44,067 bases of DNA from Solirubrobacterales bacterium (lineage in GTDB: Bacteria; Actinomycetota; Thermoleophilia; Solirubrobacterales; 70-9), in contig JAGQUV010000011.1 in NCBI GenBank assembly GCA_020438295.1, forward strand, positions 1-44,067, in the 5' to 3' direction. Position 1 is the first letter of the stretch. Each line of letters starts with the position of its first letter. This document shows positions 16,680 through 24,698 of the stretch, piece after piece. A model generated the notes under the pieces. That model ran no database searches. It saw only the letters and a list, made by a program, of their open reading frames with translations, and was not told the DNA's origin. The position numbers and the translations under genes are program-made.

Positions 16680-17600
16680 CTACCGACCGGGCGTTCCCGG
16701 CGTGCGGTCGGACCGGTCGGCCGCCACCGTCAGGCCGGCCGCCGCCTCGCGGGGCGGGCGGACCTCGAGCCCGGCGCTCGCCCCCGTGGCCGGAGACAGC
16801 GAACCCAGTTCGGCCCGGTCGATCCGGGCCAGGGCCTGGCCGAGCGCGCTCATCACTTCGGACGCCATCCCGCCGAGTGCGGCAAGTGGCTGGTGGCTGT
16901 TTCTCTTGGTGCCCAGCTCGACCTGGGCCATCGCCGCCAGGCCGACCCGGTCCCAGACGTCGACCAGCATGGCGACCTCGATTCCATAGCCCGTGGTGAA
17001 AGGGACCCGCTCCAGAAGATCGCGCCGCGCCGCAATCTCGCCGGACAGCGGCTGGTCAAAGGCGGCCAGCTCGGGGACCGTCAGCCGCAACAGGGGCCGC
17101 GCGGTCAACTCGGTGACCCGACCCCCTCCGGCCGGCTGCTCGCTTCCGTCCTGTCGAAACGGTCGTCTGTAGCTCCCCTTTGTGAACTCGACTGCCGGGT
17201 CGAGGATCAGCGGGCCCAGCAGCCCGGTCACGAAATGGTGCCCGAAGTCGGCCGCGTCGCCGTCGACGAACACGACCAGATCGCCCCGAACCGCCTCAAG
17301 CGACCGCCACATCGCATCCCCTTTGCCCCGGACCGTGCCGAAACCGGGTGCCAGGTCGTTCTCGGAAACGACTTCCGCCCCGGCGTCCGCCGCGGCCCCG
17401 GCGGTACCGTCAGGCGAATCAGCATCGACCACCAGGACCTGCTCGACCAGCCCCGCGTCGGCCAGGACCCTGACCTCGCTGACCGTCCGGCCGATCGTTT
17501 CAGCCGTGTTCCTGGTCGGGATGACCACGGAAACCGGAGCGGTCCGTGCGGCCACAAGCCGGGCGACGGGAAAGTCGGTGTGGTCGAAGGTCTTTAGCAT
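16680..17600 (-). CDS. gpgS: Glucosyl-3-phosphoglycerate synthase
   Basis: A 306-residue GT-A fold glycosyltransferase resembling GpgS (family GT81), which moves glucose from an NDP-glucose donor to 3-phosphoglycerate. The donor site is VSVVIPTRN (23-31) and LVVDADSPDG. The metal-binding DGD is in VFVDGDAADFG (113-115), matching the D-x-D region of GpgS. TTGYGIEVAML (202-212) and KRNSHQPL (232-239) match acceptor and metal-site blocks. The frame is open upstream to 17732, but the ATG at 17600 begins the family-like LKTFDHTDFP sequence and leaves 7 bp to the divergent folP start. The gpgS/folP2 neighbourhood is also found in mycobacteria. The product leads to glucosylglycerate, a compatible solute and a primer for methylglucose polysaccharides. 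Confidence 0.87.
   Translation of the reverse strand: MLKTFDHTDFPVARLVAARTAPVSVVIPTRNTAETIGRTVSEVRVLADAGLVEQVLVVDADSPDGTAGAAADAGAEVVSENDLAPGFGTVRGKGDAMWRSLEAVRGDLVVFVDGDAADFGHHFVTGLLGPLILDPAVEFTKGSYRRPFRQDGSEQPAGGGRVTELTARPLLRLTVPELAAFDQPLSGEIAARRDLLERVPFTTGYGIEVAMLVDVWDRVGLAAMAQVELGTKRNSHQPLAALGGMASEVMSALGQALARIDRAELGSLSPATGASAGLEVRPPREAAAGLTVAADRSDRTPGTPGR
17595..17600 (+). promoter_or_regulatory. -10 box for folP overlapping the gpgS start codon
   Basis: TAGCAT ends 7 bp before the GTG at 17608, suggesting a leaderless transcript. The last three bases of the box (CAT) are the ATG of gpgS on the other strand, so polymerase binding for one gene would cover the start of the other. Confidence 0.45.
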
Positions 17601-17607
17601 CGTCGGG

Positions 17608-18573
17608 GTGATTGAAGCAGGTCCGACCCTACGCACAGCCGGCGACACCGTCGACCTGAGCGAGCCGGTCATAGTCGGCGTGGTCAACGCCACTCCCGAC
17701 TCGTTCTCCGATCGCGGCGACCGGTCGACCACCGGGTCGATCCGCCAGGTCTCCCGTCACCTCGAAGACGGAGCGTCGATCATCGAGATCGGTGGCGAAT
17801 CGAACGTGACCAACCGGCCGGCCGTATCGGCCTCCACCGAGATCGACCGGATCCTGCCGGTGGTCGAGGCGGCCGTGGAAGCCGGGGCCACGGTCTCGAT
17901 CGATACCTACAAGCCGGAGGTGGCCGCCGCGGCGCTGGACGCAGGCGCGGCCATGGTCAACGACATCAGCGGCAGCGACAGCTCCGGGATGATCGAGCTC
18001 TGTGCCGACCGTGGCGCCGCCGTCGTGGTCATGCACACCGAGGTCGCCCCCAAGTCCCAGATCTGGGACGAACGGCTCTACCCCGACGGGGTCACCGCCC
18101 GGCAGGTCTCGTTCTTCGAGGCTCGCCTGGCGGCACTCGCCGCCGCCGGGGTGGAAAGGGACTGCGTGGTGATCGATCCCGGTCCCGATTTCGCCAAGAC
18201 CCCGCGGCAGACGGTCGACTCGCTGGCCGGACTGCCGCGACTCGCTGCGCTGGGCTGCCCGGTCATGCTGGCGGTATCGCGCAAGGACTTCGTCGGCGCG
18301 ATCACCGGCCGGCGCCCCGGCGACCGCTCCGGCGGGACCTTCGGCGCGATCGCGGCCGGCCTCGAGCTCGGTGCCCGACTCTTGCGGGTCCACGACGTGG
18401 CCGGTACCTCGGACTTCCTCAGGGTCTGGCAGGCCGTGAACGACCCGGAAGCGGTGTCACCACAGCTCAGGATCAGCGAGGAGATCCGGCGCGAGCCTCC
18501 GGCCGGATCCGGACCCGGCGAGACCGGGGCCGGACGGTCTGGACCGAGCGACCGCGGATCGGCCATTGGCTGA
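17608..18573 (+). CDS. folP: Dihydropteroate synthase-like protein
   Basis: A 321-residue TIM-barrel protein of the pterin-binding family. It has VVNATPDSFSD (25-35), the family start motif, then DGASIIEIGGES, VSIDTYKPEVA, MVNDISG, VVIDPGPDFAKT, VMLAVSRKDFVG and LLRVHDVAGT. Dihydropteroate synthase joins p-aminobenzoate to dihydropterin pyrophosphate in folate synthesis. The normal STRPG loop is replaced by SNVTNRP, and GFGKT by DFAKT. The neighbouring gpgS recalls mycobacterial folP2 (Rv1207), which is reported not to replace folP1. This copy keeps more of the catalytic motifs, so activity is possible but not certain. The GTG at 17608 is preferred; the frame is open upstream but there runs through gpgS. 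The stop overlaps the helicase start by 8 bp. Confidence 0.83.
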   Translation: MIEAGPTLRTAGDTVDLSEPVIVGVVNATPDSFSDRGDRSTTGSIRQVSRHLEDGASIIEIGGESNVTNRPAVSASTEIDRILPVVEAAVEAGATVSIDTYKPEVAAAALDAGAAMVNDISGSDSSGMIELCADRGAAVVVMHTEVAPKSQIWDERLYPDGVTARQVSFFEARLAALAAAGVERDCVVIDPGPDFAKTPRQTVDSLAGLPRLAALGCPVMLAVSRKDFVGAITGRRPGDRSGGTFGAIAAGLELGARLLRVHDVAGTSDFLRVWQAVNDPEAVSPQLRISEEIRREPPAGSGPGETGAGRSGPSDRGSAIG

Positions 18574-20833
18574 GTCGCTACTGGCCACCCCCTGGGCGGT
18601 CGCAATCGACCCGGCCCGGCGCGACGGGCGGATCCTCGAGACCGGAACCGAGCCGGAACGGCCGGCGGAATTCTCGCCGCTCCCCTCCGGGCTCGATCCC
18701 GGCCTCAGGCAGGCCCTGACCGACGCCGGGATCGAGCGGCTGTACCGGCACCAGGCCGAGGTCTACGATTCGGCCCGGGACGGGAACGTGATCATCACCA
18801 CCGGGACCGCTTCGGGCAAGTCACTGGCCTTCAACCTCGGGGTACTCGACACGATTGCCAAAGACCCGAAGGCGCGGGCGCTGTACCTGTACCCGACCAA
18901 GGCCCTGGCCCAGGACCAGGCCAGAGCAATCACCGCGATCCGGGCGCCGGGCCTGAGGCCGGCGATCTATGACGGCGACACCCCGAAGGAGGAGCGACCG
19001 GCGATTCGCAGGCGCAGCAACCTCGTCCTGACCAACCCCGACATGCTGCACGTCGGAATCCTTCCCCACCATCGCAACTGGGGCGACTTCCTCAGCAACC
19101 TCGAATGGATCGTGATCGACGAAGCCCACACCTATCGGGGCGTCTTCGGCTCGAACGTGGCGAACGTGATCCGGCGGCTGCGGCGGATCGCGCGGGCCTA
19201 CGGCCGGGAACCGCGTTTCGTGCTCGCCTCGGCGACCATCGCCAACCCGGAAGAGCTGGCCGGTCGCCTGGTCGGCGGTGAGTTCACCCTGGTCGACGAC
19301 GACACGGCGCCCAGGGCAGCACGCGAGATCGACCTGTGGAATCCACCACTGACCAACCCGGCGACCGGCGCCCGGCGATCGGCGCTGGCCGAAGCCGGCG
19401 ACCTGCTGGCCGAGCTGGTCAGCCACGAGATCAGGACGATCTGTTTTCTGCGGAGCCGGCGCGGCATCGAGCTGATCCGGAAATTCGCGGCCGAGCGCCT
19501 GGAGTCGAAAGCGAAGCCCGACCTGGCCGCGAAGATCGCCCCTTACCGGGCCGGCTACACCCCGGCCCAGCGGAGGGGGATCGAAGCCGACCTGGTCGCC
19601 GGCAAGCTGCTCGGCGTGGTTTCCACCGATGCGCTCGAGCTGGGGATCGACATCGGCGAGCTCGACGCGGCGATCTGCGTCACCTTCCCGGGGACGGTGG
19701 CCGGGCTGCGGCAGATGTGGGGAAGGGCCGGCCGGCGACGGAACGGTCTGGCCGTTTACATCGCCGGCCAGGACGCGCTCGACCAGTACTTCTGCCGCCA
19801 TCCGGACGAGTTCCTGGGGCGACCGGTGGAAGCCGCGATCCTCGACCACCGCTCGACCGAGATCGCCGCCCAGCACCTGGTCGCGGCAGCGTACGAGATG
19901 CCGCTGACGACCGAGGACGAGGACCTTTTCGGCCCCGACCTGGACGAATCGACCGGGCCGCTGGTCACCGCGGGAGAGCTCCGGCGGGCCGGTCAGGGCC
20001 TGGTCCCGCGCCGGCCCGGCTTCGTCGCCGCTTCGGTCTCGCTGCGGTCCAGCTCGGCCAGTTCGGTCTCGGTCGTCGACCGGACCTCGGGTGAGGTGAT
20101 CGGAGCAGTCGAACTGGGGCGGGCCTTCACCACGGTCCACCCCGGAGCCGTGTACATGCACTTCGGGACGACCTACGAGGTCGAGCAACTCGATCTGGAC
20201 GAAGCCCGGGCCGTGGTCCGGCCGTTCGACGACGAGTGGTACACCCGGCCCAGGGTGGAGACCGAGATCCTGATCGACCGGACCATCGAGACGGCCCGGC
20301 TCCACGGAGTGGAGCTCCGCTTCGGCGAGGTCTCCGTCTCCGACCAGGTGACCGGCTACCAGCGGATCCTCTCGGCCGACCAGGAGGCGATCGACCTGAT
20401 CGACCTCGACCTGCCGGTCCAGGAGTTCAGGACGAAGGGGCTCTGGTACACGCTGCCGGAACGGGCGACCGGCGGGCTGCCGCTGAACGCGCTGCTGGGC
20501 GCCCTTCACGCGACCGAACACGCCCAGATCGCCGTGCTGCCCCTGATCGCGATGTGTGACCGCTGGGACATCGGGGGCCTCTCGACCAACCTGCACGCCC
20601 AGACCGGCGAGCCGACGATCTTCATCTACGACGGCCATCCCGGCGGGATCGGGATCACCCGGCGCGGGTTCGACGAGTTCGCCCGCCTGGTCAGAGACGC
20701 CCACGACCTGATCGCCGAGTGTCCCTGCGACGGTGGCTGCCCCTCCTGCGTACAGAGCCCCAAGTGCGGAAATCTGAACGAGCCTCTGTTCAAACAGGGG
20801 GCGTTGGAACTGCTCGGTTCGATGGGTGTTTGA
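18566..20833 (+). CDS. DEAD/DEAH-box helicase with C-terminal MZB/DUF1998 zinc domain (MrfA/Hrq1-like)
   Basis: A 755-residue superfamily 2 helicase. The N-terminal RecA domain has TTGTASGKSLA (Walker A), VIDEAHTYRG (DEAH box) and LASATIANPEEL (motif III). The second RecA domain has DALELGIDIGELD and MWGRAGRR (motifs V and VI). The C-terminal part carries a compact Cys cluster, CPCDGGCPSCVQSPKCG, at about 718-734, the zinc site of the MZB domain. This is the layout of Bacillus MrfA and yeast Hrq1, 3'-5' helicases linked to repair of mitomycin-type lesions. The TTG start lies inside the end of folP, so translation is probably coupled. The first 60 residues hold a short family-specific lead. 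Assignment to the family is firm; the repair role is by analogy. Confidence 0.9.
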   Translation: MAESLLATPWAVAIDPARRDGRILETGTEPERPAEFSPLPSGLDPGLRQALTDAGIERLYRHQAEVYDSARDGNVIITTGTASGKSLAFNLGVLDTIAKDPKARALYLYPTKALAQDQARAITAIRAPGLRPAIYDGDTPKEERPAIRRRSNLVLTNPDMLHVGILPHHRNWGDFLSNLEWIVIDEAHTYRGVFGSNVANVIRRLRRIARAYGREPRFVLASATIANPEELAGRLVGGEFTLVDDDTAPRAAREIDLWNPPLTNPATGARRSALAEAGDLLAELVSHEIRTICFLRSRRGIELIRKFAAERLESKAKPDLAAKIAPYRAGYTPAQRRGIEADLVAGKLLGVVSTDALELGIDIGELDAAICVTFPGTVAGLRQMWGRAGRRRNGLAVYIAGQDALDQYFCRHPDEFLGRPVEAAILDHRSTEIAAQHLVAAAYEMPLTTEDEDLFGPDLDESTGPLVTAGELRRAGQGLVPRRPGFVAASVSLRSSSASSVSVVDRTSGEVIGAVELGRAFTTVHPGAVYMHFGTTYEVEQLDLDEARAVVRPFDDEWYTRPRVETEILIDRTIETARLHGVELRFGEVSVSDQVTGYQRILSADQEAIDLIDLDLPVQEFRTKGLWYTLPERATGGLPLNALLGALHATEHAQIAVLPLIAMCDRWDIGGLSTNLHAQTGEPTIFIYDGHPGGIGITRRGFDEFARLVRDAHDLIAECPCDGGCPSCVQSPKCGNLNEPLFKQGALELLGSMGV

Positions 20834-20862
20834 TTTCGGCCTCGCGGAGCGGCCGGTGCGGT

Positions 20863-20868
20863 TAGGGT
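20863..20868 (+). promoter_or_regulatory. -10 box for the flavoprotein gene
   Basis: TAGGGT lies 18 bp before the GTG at 20887. A clear Shine-Dalgarno GAGGAG five bases before the GTG indicates a short normal leader rather than a leaderless one. Confidence 0.35.
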
Positions 20869-20886
20869 TATCAGCGAGGAGCTGCT

Positions 20887-22290
20887 GTGACGATAGAAAC
20901 CGACTACCTGGTGATCGGGGCGGGCGCGAGCGGTCTCGCGTTCGCCGACTCCCTGATCGCCGAGACGGACGCCGAGGTTACGCTGATCGACCGCCAGGAG
21001 TCGCCGGGCGGCCACTGGCTGCATGCCTACCCGTTCCTGCGCCTGCACTCCCCGTCGGCCTACTACGGGGTCAATTCGCTGCCGCTCGGACAGGATCGGA
21101 TCGACGGGTCCGGCTACAACGAGGGCTTCTACGAACGGGCGACCGGCGAAGAGGTCCGCGACTACTTCGGCCGGGTCGCCTCGAAGCTGGAAGGGACCGG
21201 CCAGGTACGCGTCCTGACCGCCCACGAGCACCTGGGCGATGGGCCCGACGGTGAGCGCGTCCGCGACCTCGGGACCGGGGACCTCCACGACGTCGTGGCC
21301 CGGCGGAAGGTGGTGGATGCCCGCTACCTGGAGGCGTCGGTCCCGGCCACCCACGCCAGACCGTTCGAGGTGGAGCCCGATGCACGGGTGGTACCGGTCA
21401 ATGACCTGCCGGCCGCCGCCGGTTCGGCCTCGTCGTTCACCGTGCTCGGCTCCGGCAAGACCTCGGCCGACGCGTGCAGCTGGCTGCTGGAGAACGACGT
21501 CGAGCCGGACCGCATCCGGTGGGTCCGGCCCCGCGAGATGTGGTTCGACGACCGGACCTATTTCCAGCCGCTCGACCAGGTGGGGAACATCATGGCCGGG
21601 CTCGCGGCCGACACCGAGGCGGCCGCCTCGGCCACCGACCTGACCGACCTGTTCGACCGTCTCGAAGAATCGGGACGGCTCAACCGCATCGACCGCTCGG
21701 CGCCGGCGACGATGTACCGCGGAACGATGCTGAGCGCCGGCGAGTTGGAAGCCTTGCGGCAGATCGACGACGTGATCAGGCTCGGCCACGTCGACCGGAT
21801 CGAACGGGACCGTGTGGTGCTGACCCACGGTGAGATTCCCACCGGGGCCGAGGTGCTTCACGTGGACTGCACGGCACTTGGCCTGGCCGACGCGCCGGCC
21901 AGGCCGATCTTCGAGCCCGGCCGGATCGTGGTCCAGTCGGTGCGGCACAACTCGCCCACCTTCAACGCGGCGCTGCTGGGGTTCGTAGAGGCCCACTGGG
22001 ACGATGATTCCGAGAAGAACCGGCTCTGCCCGCCCAACCCGTACGCGAGCACCACCGCGGACTGGACGCGGATGATGAGCCGCACTTGGCAGACAGAACA
22101 GGACTGGCTGGGCGAGCCCGAGCTGATGGGCTGGATGTCCCAGAGCCGGCTGAACCTGCTCGGCGCCCTGCCGGACCACCTCGGCGAAGAGCGAACCCAA
22201 TCGGCCGTCCAGAGCTACCTCGCCCATGTCGGTCCGGCGCTCGAGCGGCTCGAGCGGCTACCCGACGCAACCCCGCCCGGGAATACCTGA
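20887..22290 (+). CDS. FAD/NAD(P)-binding oxidoreductase, flavin monooxygenase-like
   Basis: A 467-residue flavoprotein with two dinucleotide folds: VIGAGASGLAFA (FAD, GxGxxG at 11-16) and TVLGSGKTSAD (NAD(P), about 185-195). The segment SPGGHWLHAYPFLRLHSPSAYYG after the first fold is like FAD-dependent monooxygenases acting on small hydrophobic substrates. The FxGxxxHxxxW/Y fingerprint of Baeyer-Villiger enzymes is not seen, so the reaction is not predicted further. The GTG start is fixed by GAGGAG at 20876-20881. It is alone on its strand, 54 bp after the helicase and convergent with the tRNA genes. The C-terminal 120 residues have no recognisable motif. Confidence 0.8.
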   Translation: MTIETDYLVIGAGASGLAFADSLIAETDAEVTLIDRQESPGGHWLHAYPFLRLHSPSAYYGVNSLPLGQDRIDGSGYNEGFYERATGEEVRDYFGRVASKLEGTGQVRVLTAHEHLGDGPDGERVRDLGTGDLHDVVARRKVVDARYLEASVPATHARPFEVEPDARVVPVNDLPAAAGSASSFTVLGSGKTSADACSWLLENDVEPDRIRWVRPREMWFDDRTYFQPLDQVGNIMAGLAADTEAAASATDLTDLFDRLEESGRLNRIDRSAPATMYRGTMLSAGELEALRQIDDVIRLGHVDRIERDRVVLTHGEIPTGAEVLHVDCTALGLADAPARPIFEPGRIVVQSVRHNSPTFNAALLGFVEAHWDDDSEKNRLCPPNPYASTTADWTRMMSRTWQTEQDWLGEPELMGWMSQSRLNLLGALPDHLGEERTQSAVQSYLAHVGPALERLERLPDATPPGNT

Positions 22291-22351
22291 TCTCTGCCGT
22301 CCGGGCCCCAGGCGACCGGTAACGAGTCGGATCGAGCCAGACGCTGCTCGG

Positions 22352-22376
22352 AAAATCCGGTCCGGGATCACCCGGA
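22352..22376 (-). terminator. Intrinsic terminator of the tRNA-Lys/tRNA-Phe unit
   Basis: TCCGGG (22361-22366) and CCCGGA (22371-22376) form a 6-bp stem with loop ATCA. In minus-strand direction a TTTT follows five bases later (22355-22352). It begins 9 bp after the 3' end of tRNA-Phe. Confidence 0.5.
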
Positions 22377-22385
22377 GCGCCGGGA

Positions 22386-22458
22386 TGGCGAGGCCCGGGA
22401 TCGAACCGGGGACACCACGATTTTCAGTCGTGTGCTCTACCAACTGAGCTACCTCGCC
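22386..22458 (-). tRNA. tRNA-Phe (GAA)
   Basis: A full cloverleaf on the minus strand, 73 nt with discriminator A. The acceptor GGCGAGG pairs with CCTCGCC, the D arm is GCTC..GAGC, and the anticodon stem is CACGA/TCGTG with loop CTGAAAA, giving anticodon GAA. The T arm is CCCGG-TTCGATC-CCGGG. CCA is not encoded. It follows tRNA-Lys on the same strand after 79 bp. Confidence 0.96.
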
Positions 22459-22537
22459 GGACCCGACAGGCTATCGGGATTTGCCGTCCAGCCGGCCACA
22501 CAAGGGCGGGTGGGTCCGGCGACAGAACAAACGCCAA

Positions 22538-22610
22538 TGGGCCGTGAAGGGATCGAACCTTCGACCTTGAGATTAAGAGTCTCCTGCTCTACCAACTGAG
22601 CTAACGGCCC
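22538..22610 (-). tRNA. tRNA-Lys (CTT)
   Basis: A full cloverleaf on the minus strand, 73 nt with discriminator A. The acceptor GGGCCGT pairs with ACGGCCC, and the anticodon loop CTCTTAA gives anticodon CTT. The T arm is GAAGG-TTCGATC-CCTTC. CCA is not encoded. Confidence 0.96.
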
Positions 22611-22649
22611 GGGCTCACGGGACCGGCGGGGCCGATCACCGTCTCCGGC

Positions 22650-22655
22650 AGTATA
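22650..22655 (-). promoter_or_regulatory. -10 box upstream of the tRNA pair
   Basis: TATACT on the minus strand lies 39 bp upstream of the tRNA-Lys 5' end, inside the 113-bp spacer that follows the bitopic membrane protein gene. No good -35 is visible at 17 bp. The rest of the spacer shows no other feature. Confidence 0.35.
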
Positions 22656-22723
22656 GATCCGGGCGCGACCGGGCGTCGCGCTGAACCGGCCGTCCGGAAC
22701 GCCGGCTCGCCCACGGAACGGAG

Positions 22724-23575
22724 CTAGGGCTGGGCCTGGCCGGAGTCGAGCCCGCCGCCCGAACCGAGCTGGCCGAGCGGGTCCTGGAGCGCGCTGCCAC
22801 CGCTCTGCTTGGCCTGCTTCTTCGCCCTGTCGATCGTCTTGCCTATGCGCCTGGCGTCGTTCTCGATCGAGTCCAGTTGGGTGTTGATCTGATTGCGTTC
22901 CTGCTCGCTGTTGGCGCTGGCCAGGGCGCGCTTGCGCGAAGACTCGGCCGCCTTGAAGTCCTGCGCGTAGTACTGGTAAGTGGCCAAGGTGACCAGCTGG
23001 CCGGTCGGCTCCGGCCCCTCGCCGCGGGCAGCCGCCTTCTCGGCTTCGGCCACGACAAAGGCCTGGGCCTTGGCCGCATCATTGATGTTGGCTTCGAACT
23101 GGGCCACGGTCGAACCCTGGGAGAGTGAGAACAGCATCCCGGAGACCAGCTGGGCCACCCCCTGGTCGGGTCGGTTGCCGGTCGTCTTGAGGTAGTCCTG
23201 CCAGGCCTCGGCCGCCAGGCTGTACTGCTCGGTCGCCTTTTCGCCTACCGTCTGCTCACCGGTGTCCTGATCGACCTCGACCAGCCCGTTGCCGGCCGCG
23301 ATCCGGGCCCTGACCAGTTCCTCCTGGGCCTTGGCGTTGTTCGGTTGCGAGGCCACCTTCTCGTCGAGCCGCTCGGCCCGCTCCACGCTCAACTCGGCCG
23401 CATCCTGTGAGACCACGTTGCCGCCACCGCCGCCGAACCCGATCCCGCCGGGCAGGCCGATCACGATCAGGCTGGCCACCATGACCAGGGCCAGCAGCAC
23501 GTAGATCACCTGGATCACGCGCTTGCGCTTGCCGCGCACGTCGAACAGCATCCTGTGCTCTGGTTCGTTGCTCAC
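22724..23575 (-). CDS. Bitopic membrane protein with TPR-like helical domain, third gene of the tat unit
   Basis: A 283-residue protein that I assign to no named family. A cytoplasmic, basic N-terminus (VRGKRKRV) is followed by one transmembrane helix at about 20-42, a Gly-rich linker (GFGGGGGN) and an all-helical outer domain. The helical part has the Ala/Asn/Tyr pattern of TPR-like repeats (QPNNAKAQEELVRARIAAGN, then TLATYQYYAQDFKAAESSRKRAL). The tail (about 255-283) is Gly/Ser/Gln-rich and probably disordered. It starts 3 bp after the tatC stop, so it is very likely co-transcribed with tatA-tatC. A scaffold or quality-control role for exported proteins is possible, but nothing in the sequence proves it. 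Confidence 0.75.
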   Translation of the reverse strand: MSNEPEHRMLFDVRGKRKRVIQVIYVLLALVMVASLIVIGLPGGIGFGGGGGNVVSQDAAELSVERAERLDEKVASQPNNAKAQEELVRARIAAGNGLVEVDQDTGEQTVGEKATEQYSLAAEAWQDYLKTTGNRPDQGVAQLVSGMLFSLSQGSTVAQFEANINDAAKAQAFVVAEAEKAAARGEGPEPTGQLVTLATYQYYAQDFKAAESSRKRALASANSEQERNQINTQLDSIENDARRIGKTIDRAKKQAKQSGGSALQDPLGQLGSGGGLDSGQAQP

Positions 23576-23578
23576 TGG

Positions 23579-24358
23579 TCAGTCTTCCTGGATGAACGGT
23601 TCATCGATCACGATATCGTCGGTCTCCGGACCGGCGGGGCTGCCGATGGTCCGAGCGAGCAAGATACTCAACTCGTACAGCAGGAGGAGCGGGACCATCT
23701 CGATCAGCATCGAAATCGGGTCGACGCCGGGCAGCGCGGCGGCCACCACGGCGATGATCAGGTAGGCGTAGCGCCGGTTCGACCTGAGCTGCGCGATGGT
23801 CAGGATCCGCAGCTTGACCAGGGCCAGGACGATCACCGGCAACTGGAAGACGATCCCGCCGGCCAGCAGGGTGGTGGCAAAGAACGTGTAGTACTCACGG
23901 GCTCTCAGCTGGGTCTCGAACTGCTCACTGTTGAAGCTGAGCAGGAAGTTCGTCGCCGGGGGCATGACCACGAAGTAGGCGAAGATGACCCCGGCGAGAA
24001 AGAGCGCCGGGATGGTGATCAGGAGCGGCAGGATCGCCCGGCGCTCGCGGGGCGAGAATGCGGGCAGGATGTAAGCGAAGATCTGGTAGCTGATGAACGG
24101 TGCGGTGATCACGATCGCCGCGTACACACAGACCGTGACCGTGGTCATGAAGGCCTCGGTCGGGGCCAGCACGACCAGCTGGCGATCCGCCGCCGGCAAC
24201 GGGTCGGCGGCGATGTCGAGGATCAGGTCGCTCTGCCAGAAGCACAGGGCGAACACCGCCACCAGGGCGACGATCGAGTAGATGATCCGTGTGCGGAGTT
24301 CGTCGAGATGGTCGACGAGACTCAGCTGCTCATCGTGCCGAACGGGCTTCAGCTTGGC
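23579..24358 (-). CDS. tatC: Sec-independent protein translocase TatC
   Basis: A 259-residue, six-helix membrane protein. TatC marks are LVDHLDELRTRI near the N-terminus, SYQIFAYILPAFSPRERR in the second-loop region, the conserved acidic residue in the loop before helix 4 and LPVIVLALVKLRIL. TatC binds twin-arginine signal peptides and with TatA exports folded proteins. The frame is open to a TTG at 24406, which would overlap tatA by 35 bp. The TTG at 24358 has GAGG eight bases upstream and lies beyond the tatA stop, so I prefer it. A likely client is the Rieske protein at 28824-29504, which carries a twin-arginine region. The acidic C-terminus (DDIVIDEPFIQED) is cytoplasmic. Confidence 0.92.
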   Translation of the reverse strand, partial: AKLKPVRHDEQLSLVDHLDELRTRIIYSIVALVAVFALCFWQSDLILDIAADPLPAADRQLVVLAPTEAFMTTVTVCVYAAIVITAPFISYQIFAYILPAFSPRERRAILPLLITIPALFLAGVIFAYFVVMPPATNFLLSFNSEQFETQLRAREYYTFFATTLLAGGIVFQLPVIVLALVKLRILTIAQLRSNRRYAYLIIAVVAAALPGVDPISMLIEMVPLLLLYELSILLARTIGSPAGPETDDIVIDEPFIQED

Positions 24359-24371
24359 CAAGCGGACTGCC

Positions 24372-24692
24372 TCAGTCGTGCCGCTCGGGTACAACCTCGC
24401 CGTCAACCGGTTCCGGCGCCGATTCCGTGCCGGACCGTTGGTCGCTTACGATCTCGGTCACTTCCGGTTCCGCGGCATCGGGCCCGGCCGGGCCGGTCAG
24501 CTCGACCGGGTCGTGGTCGTCGTCATCTGCATCGACGTCGGTGGCCTCGCCAATCTTGCTGACGCCCTCACGGAATTCGTTGATTCCCTTGCCCAGCGAA
24601 CGGCCGAGCTCAGGCAGCCGCTTGGGGCCGAACACAATCAGGGCGATCACCAGCACGATCGCGATTTCCAGTGGTCCTATGTTGGGAATCAC
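24372..24692 (-). CDS. tatA: Sec-independent protein translocase TatA
   Basis: A 106-residue protein with one N-terminal transmembrane helix (IGPLEIAIVLVIALIVFG), the FGPKRLPELGRSLGKG hinge and amphipathic helix, and an acidic, Pro-rich tail from about residue 50. This is the TatA/E pattern; no separate TatB is in the window, as in two-component Tat systems. It is the first gene of the tatA-tatC-membrane protein unit. The GTG start at 24692 has a TACGAT box six bases ahead, which suggests a leaderless transcript. Confidence 0.93.
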   Translation of the reverse strand: MIPNIGPLEIAIVLVIALIVFGPKRLPELGRSLGKGINEFREGVSKIGEATDVDADDDDHDPVELTGPAGPDAAEPEVTEIVSDQRSGTESAPEPVDGEVVPERHD

Positions 24693-24698
24693 AGGGCA

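Noticed and set aside
18821..20704. Minus-strand frame of about 627 codons opposite the helicase
   Set aside because: Composition is typical of an antisense shadow and the sense strand carries all helicase motifs.
21854..21869. CACGTG-centred site TGCTTCACGTGGACTG similar to parS (12 of 16)
   Set aside because: It lies within the flavoprotein coding region about 20 kb from parAB and is not palindromic on the right side; a chance match is likely.
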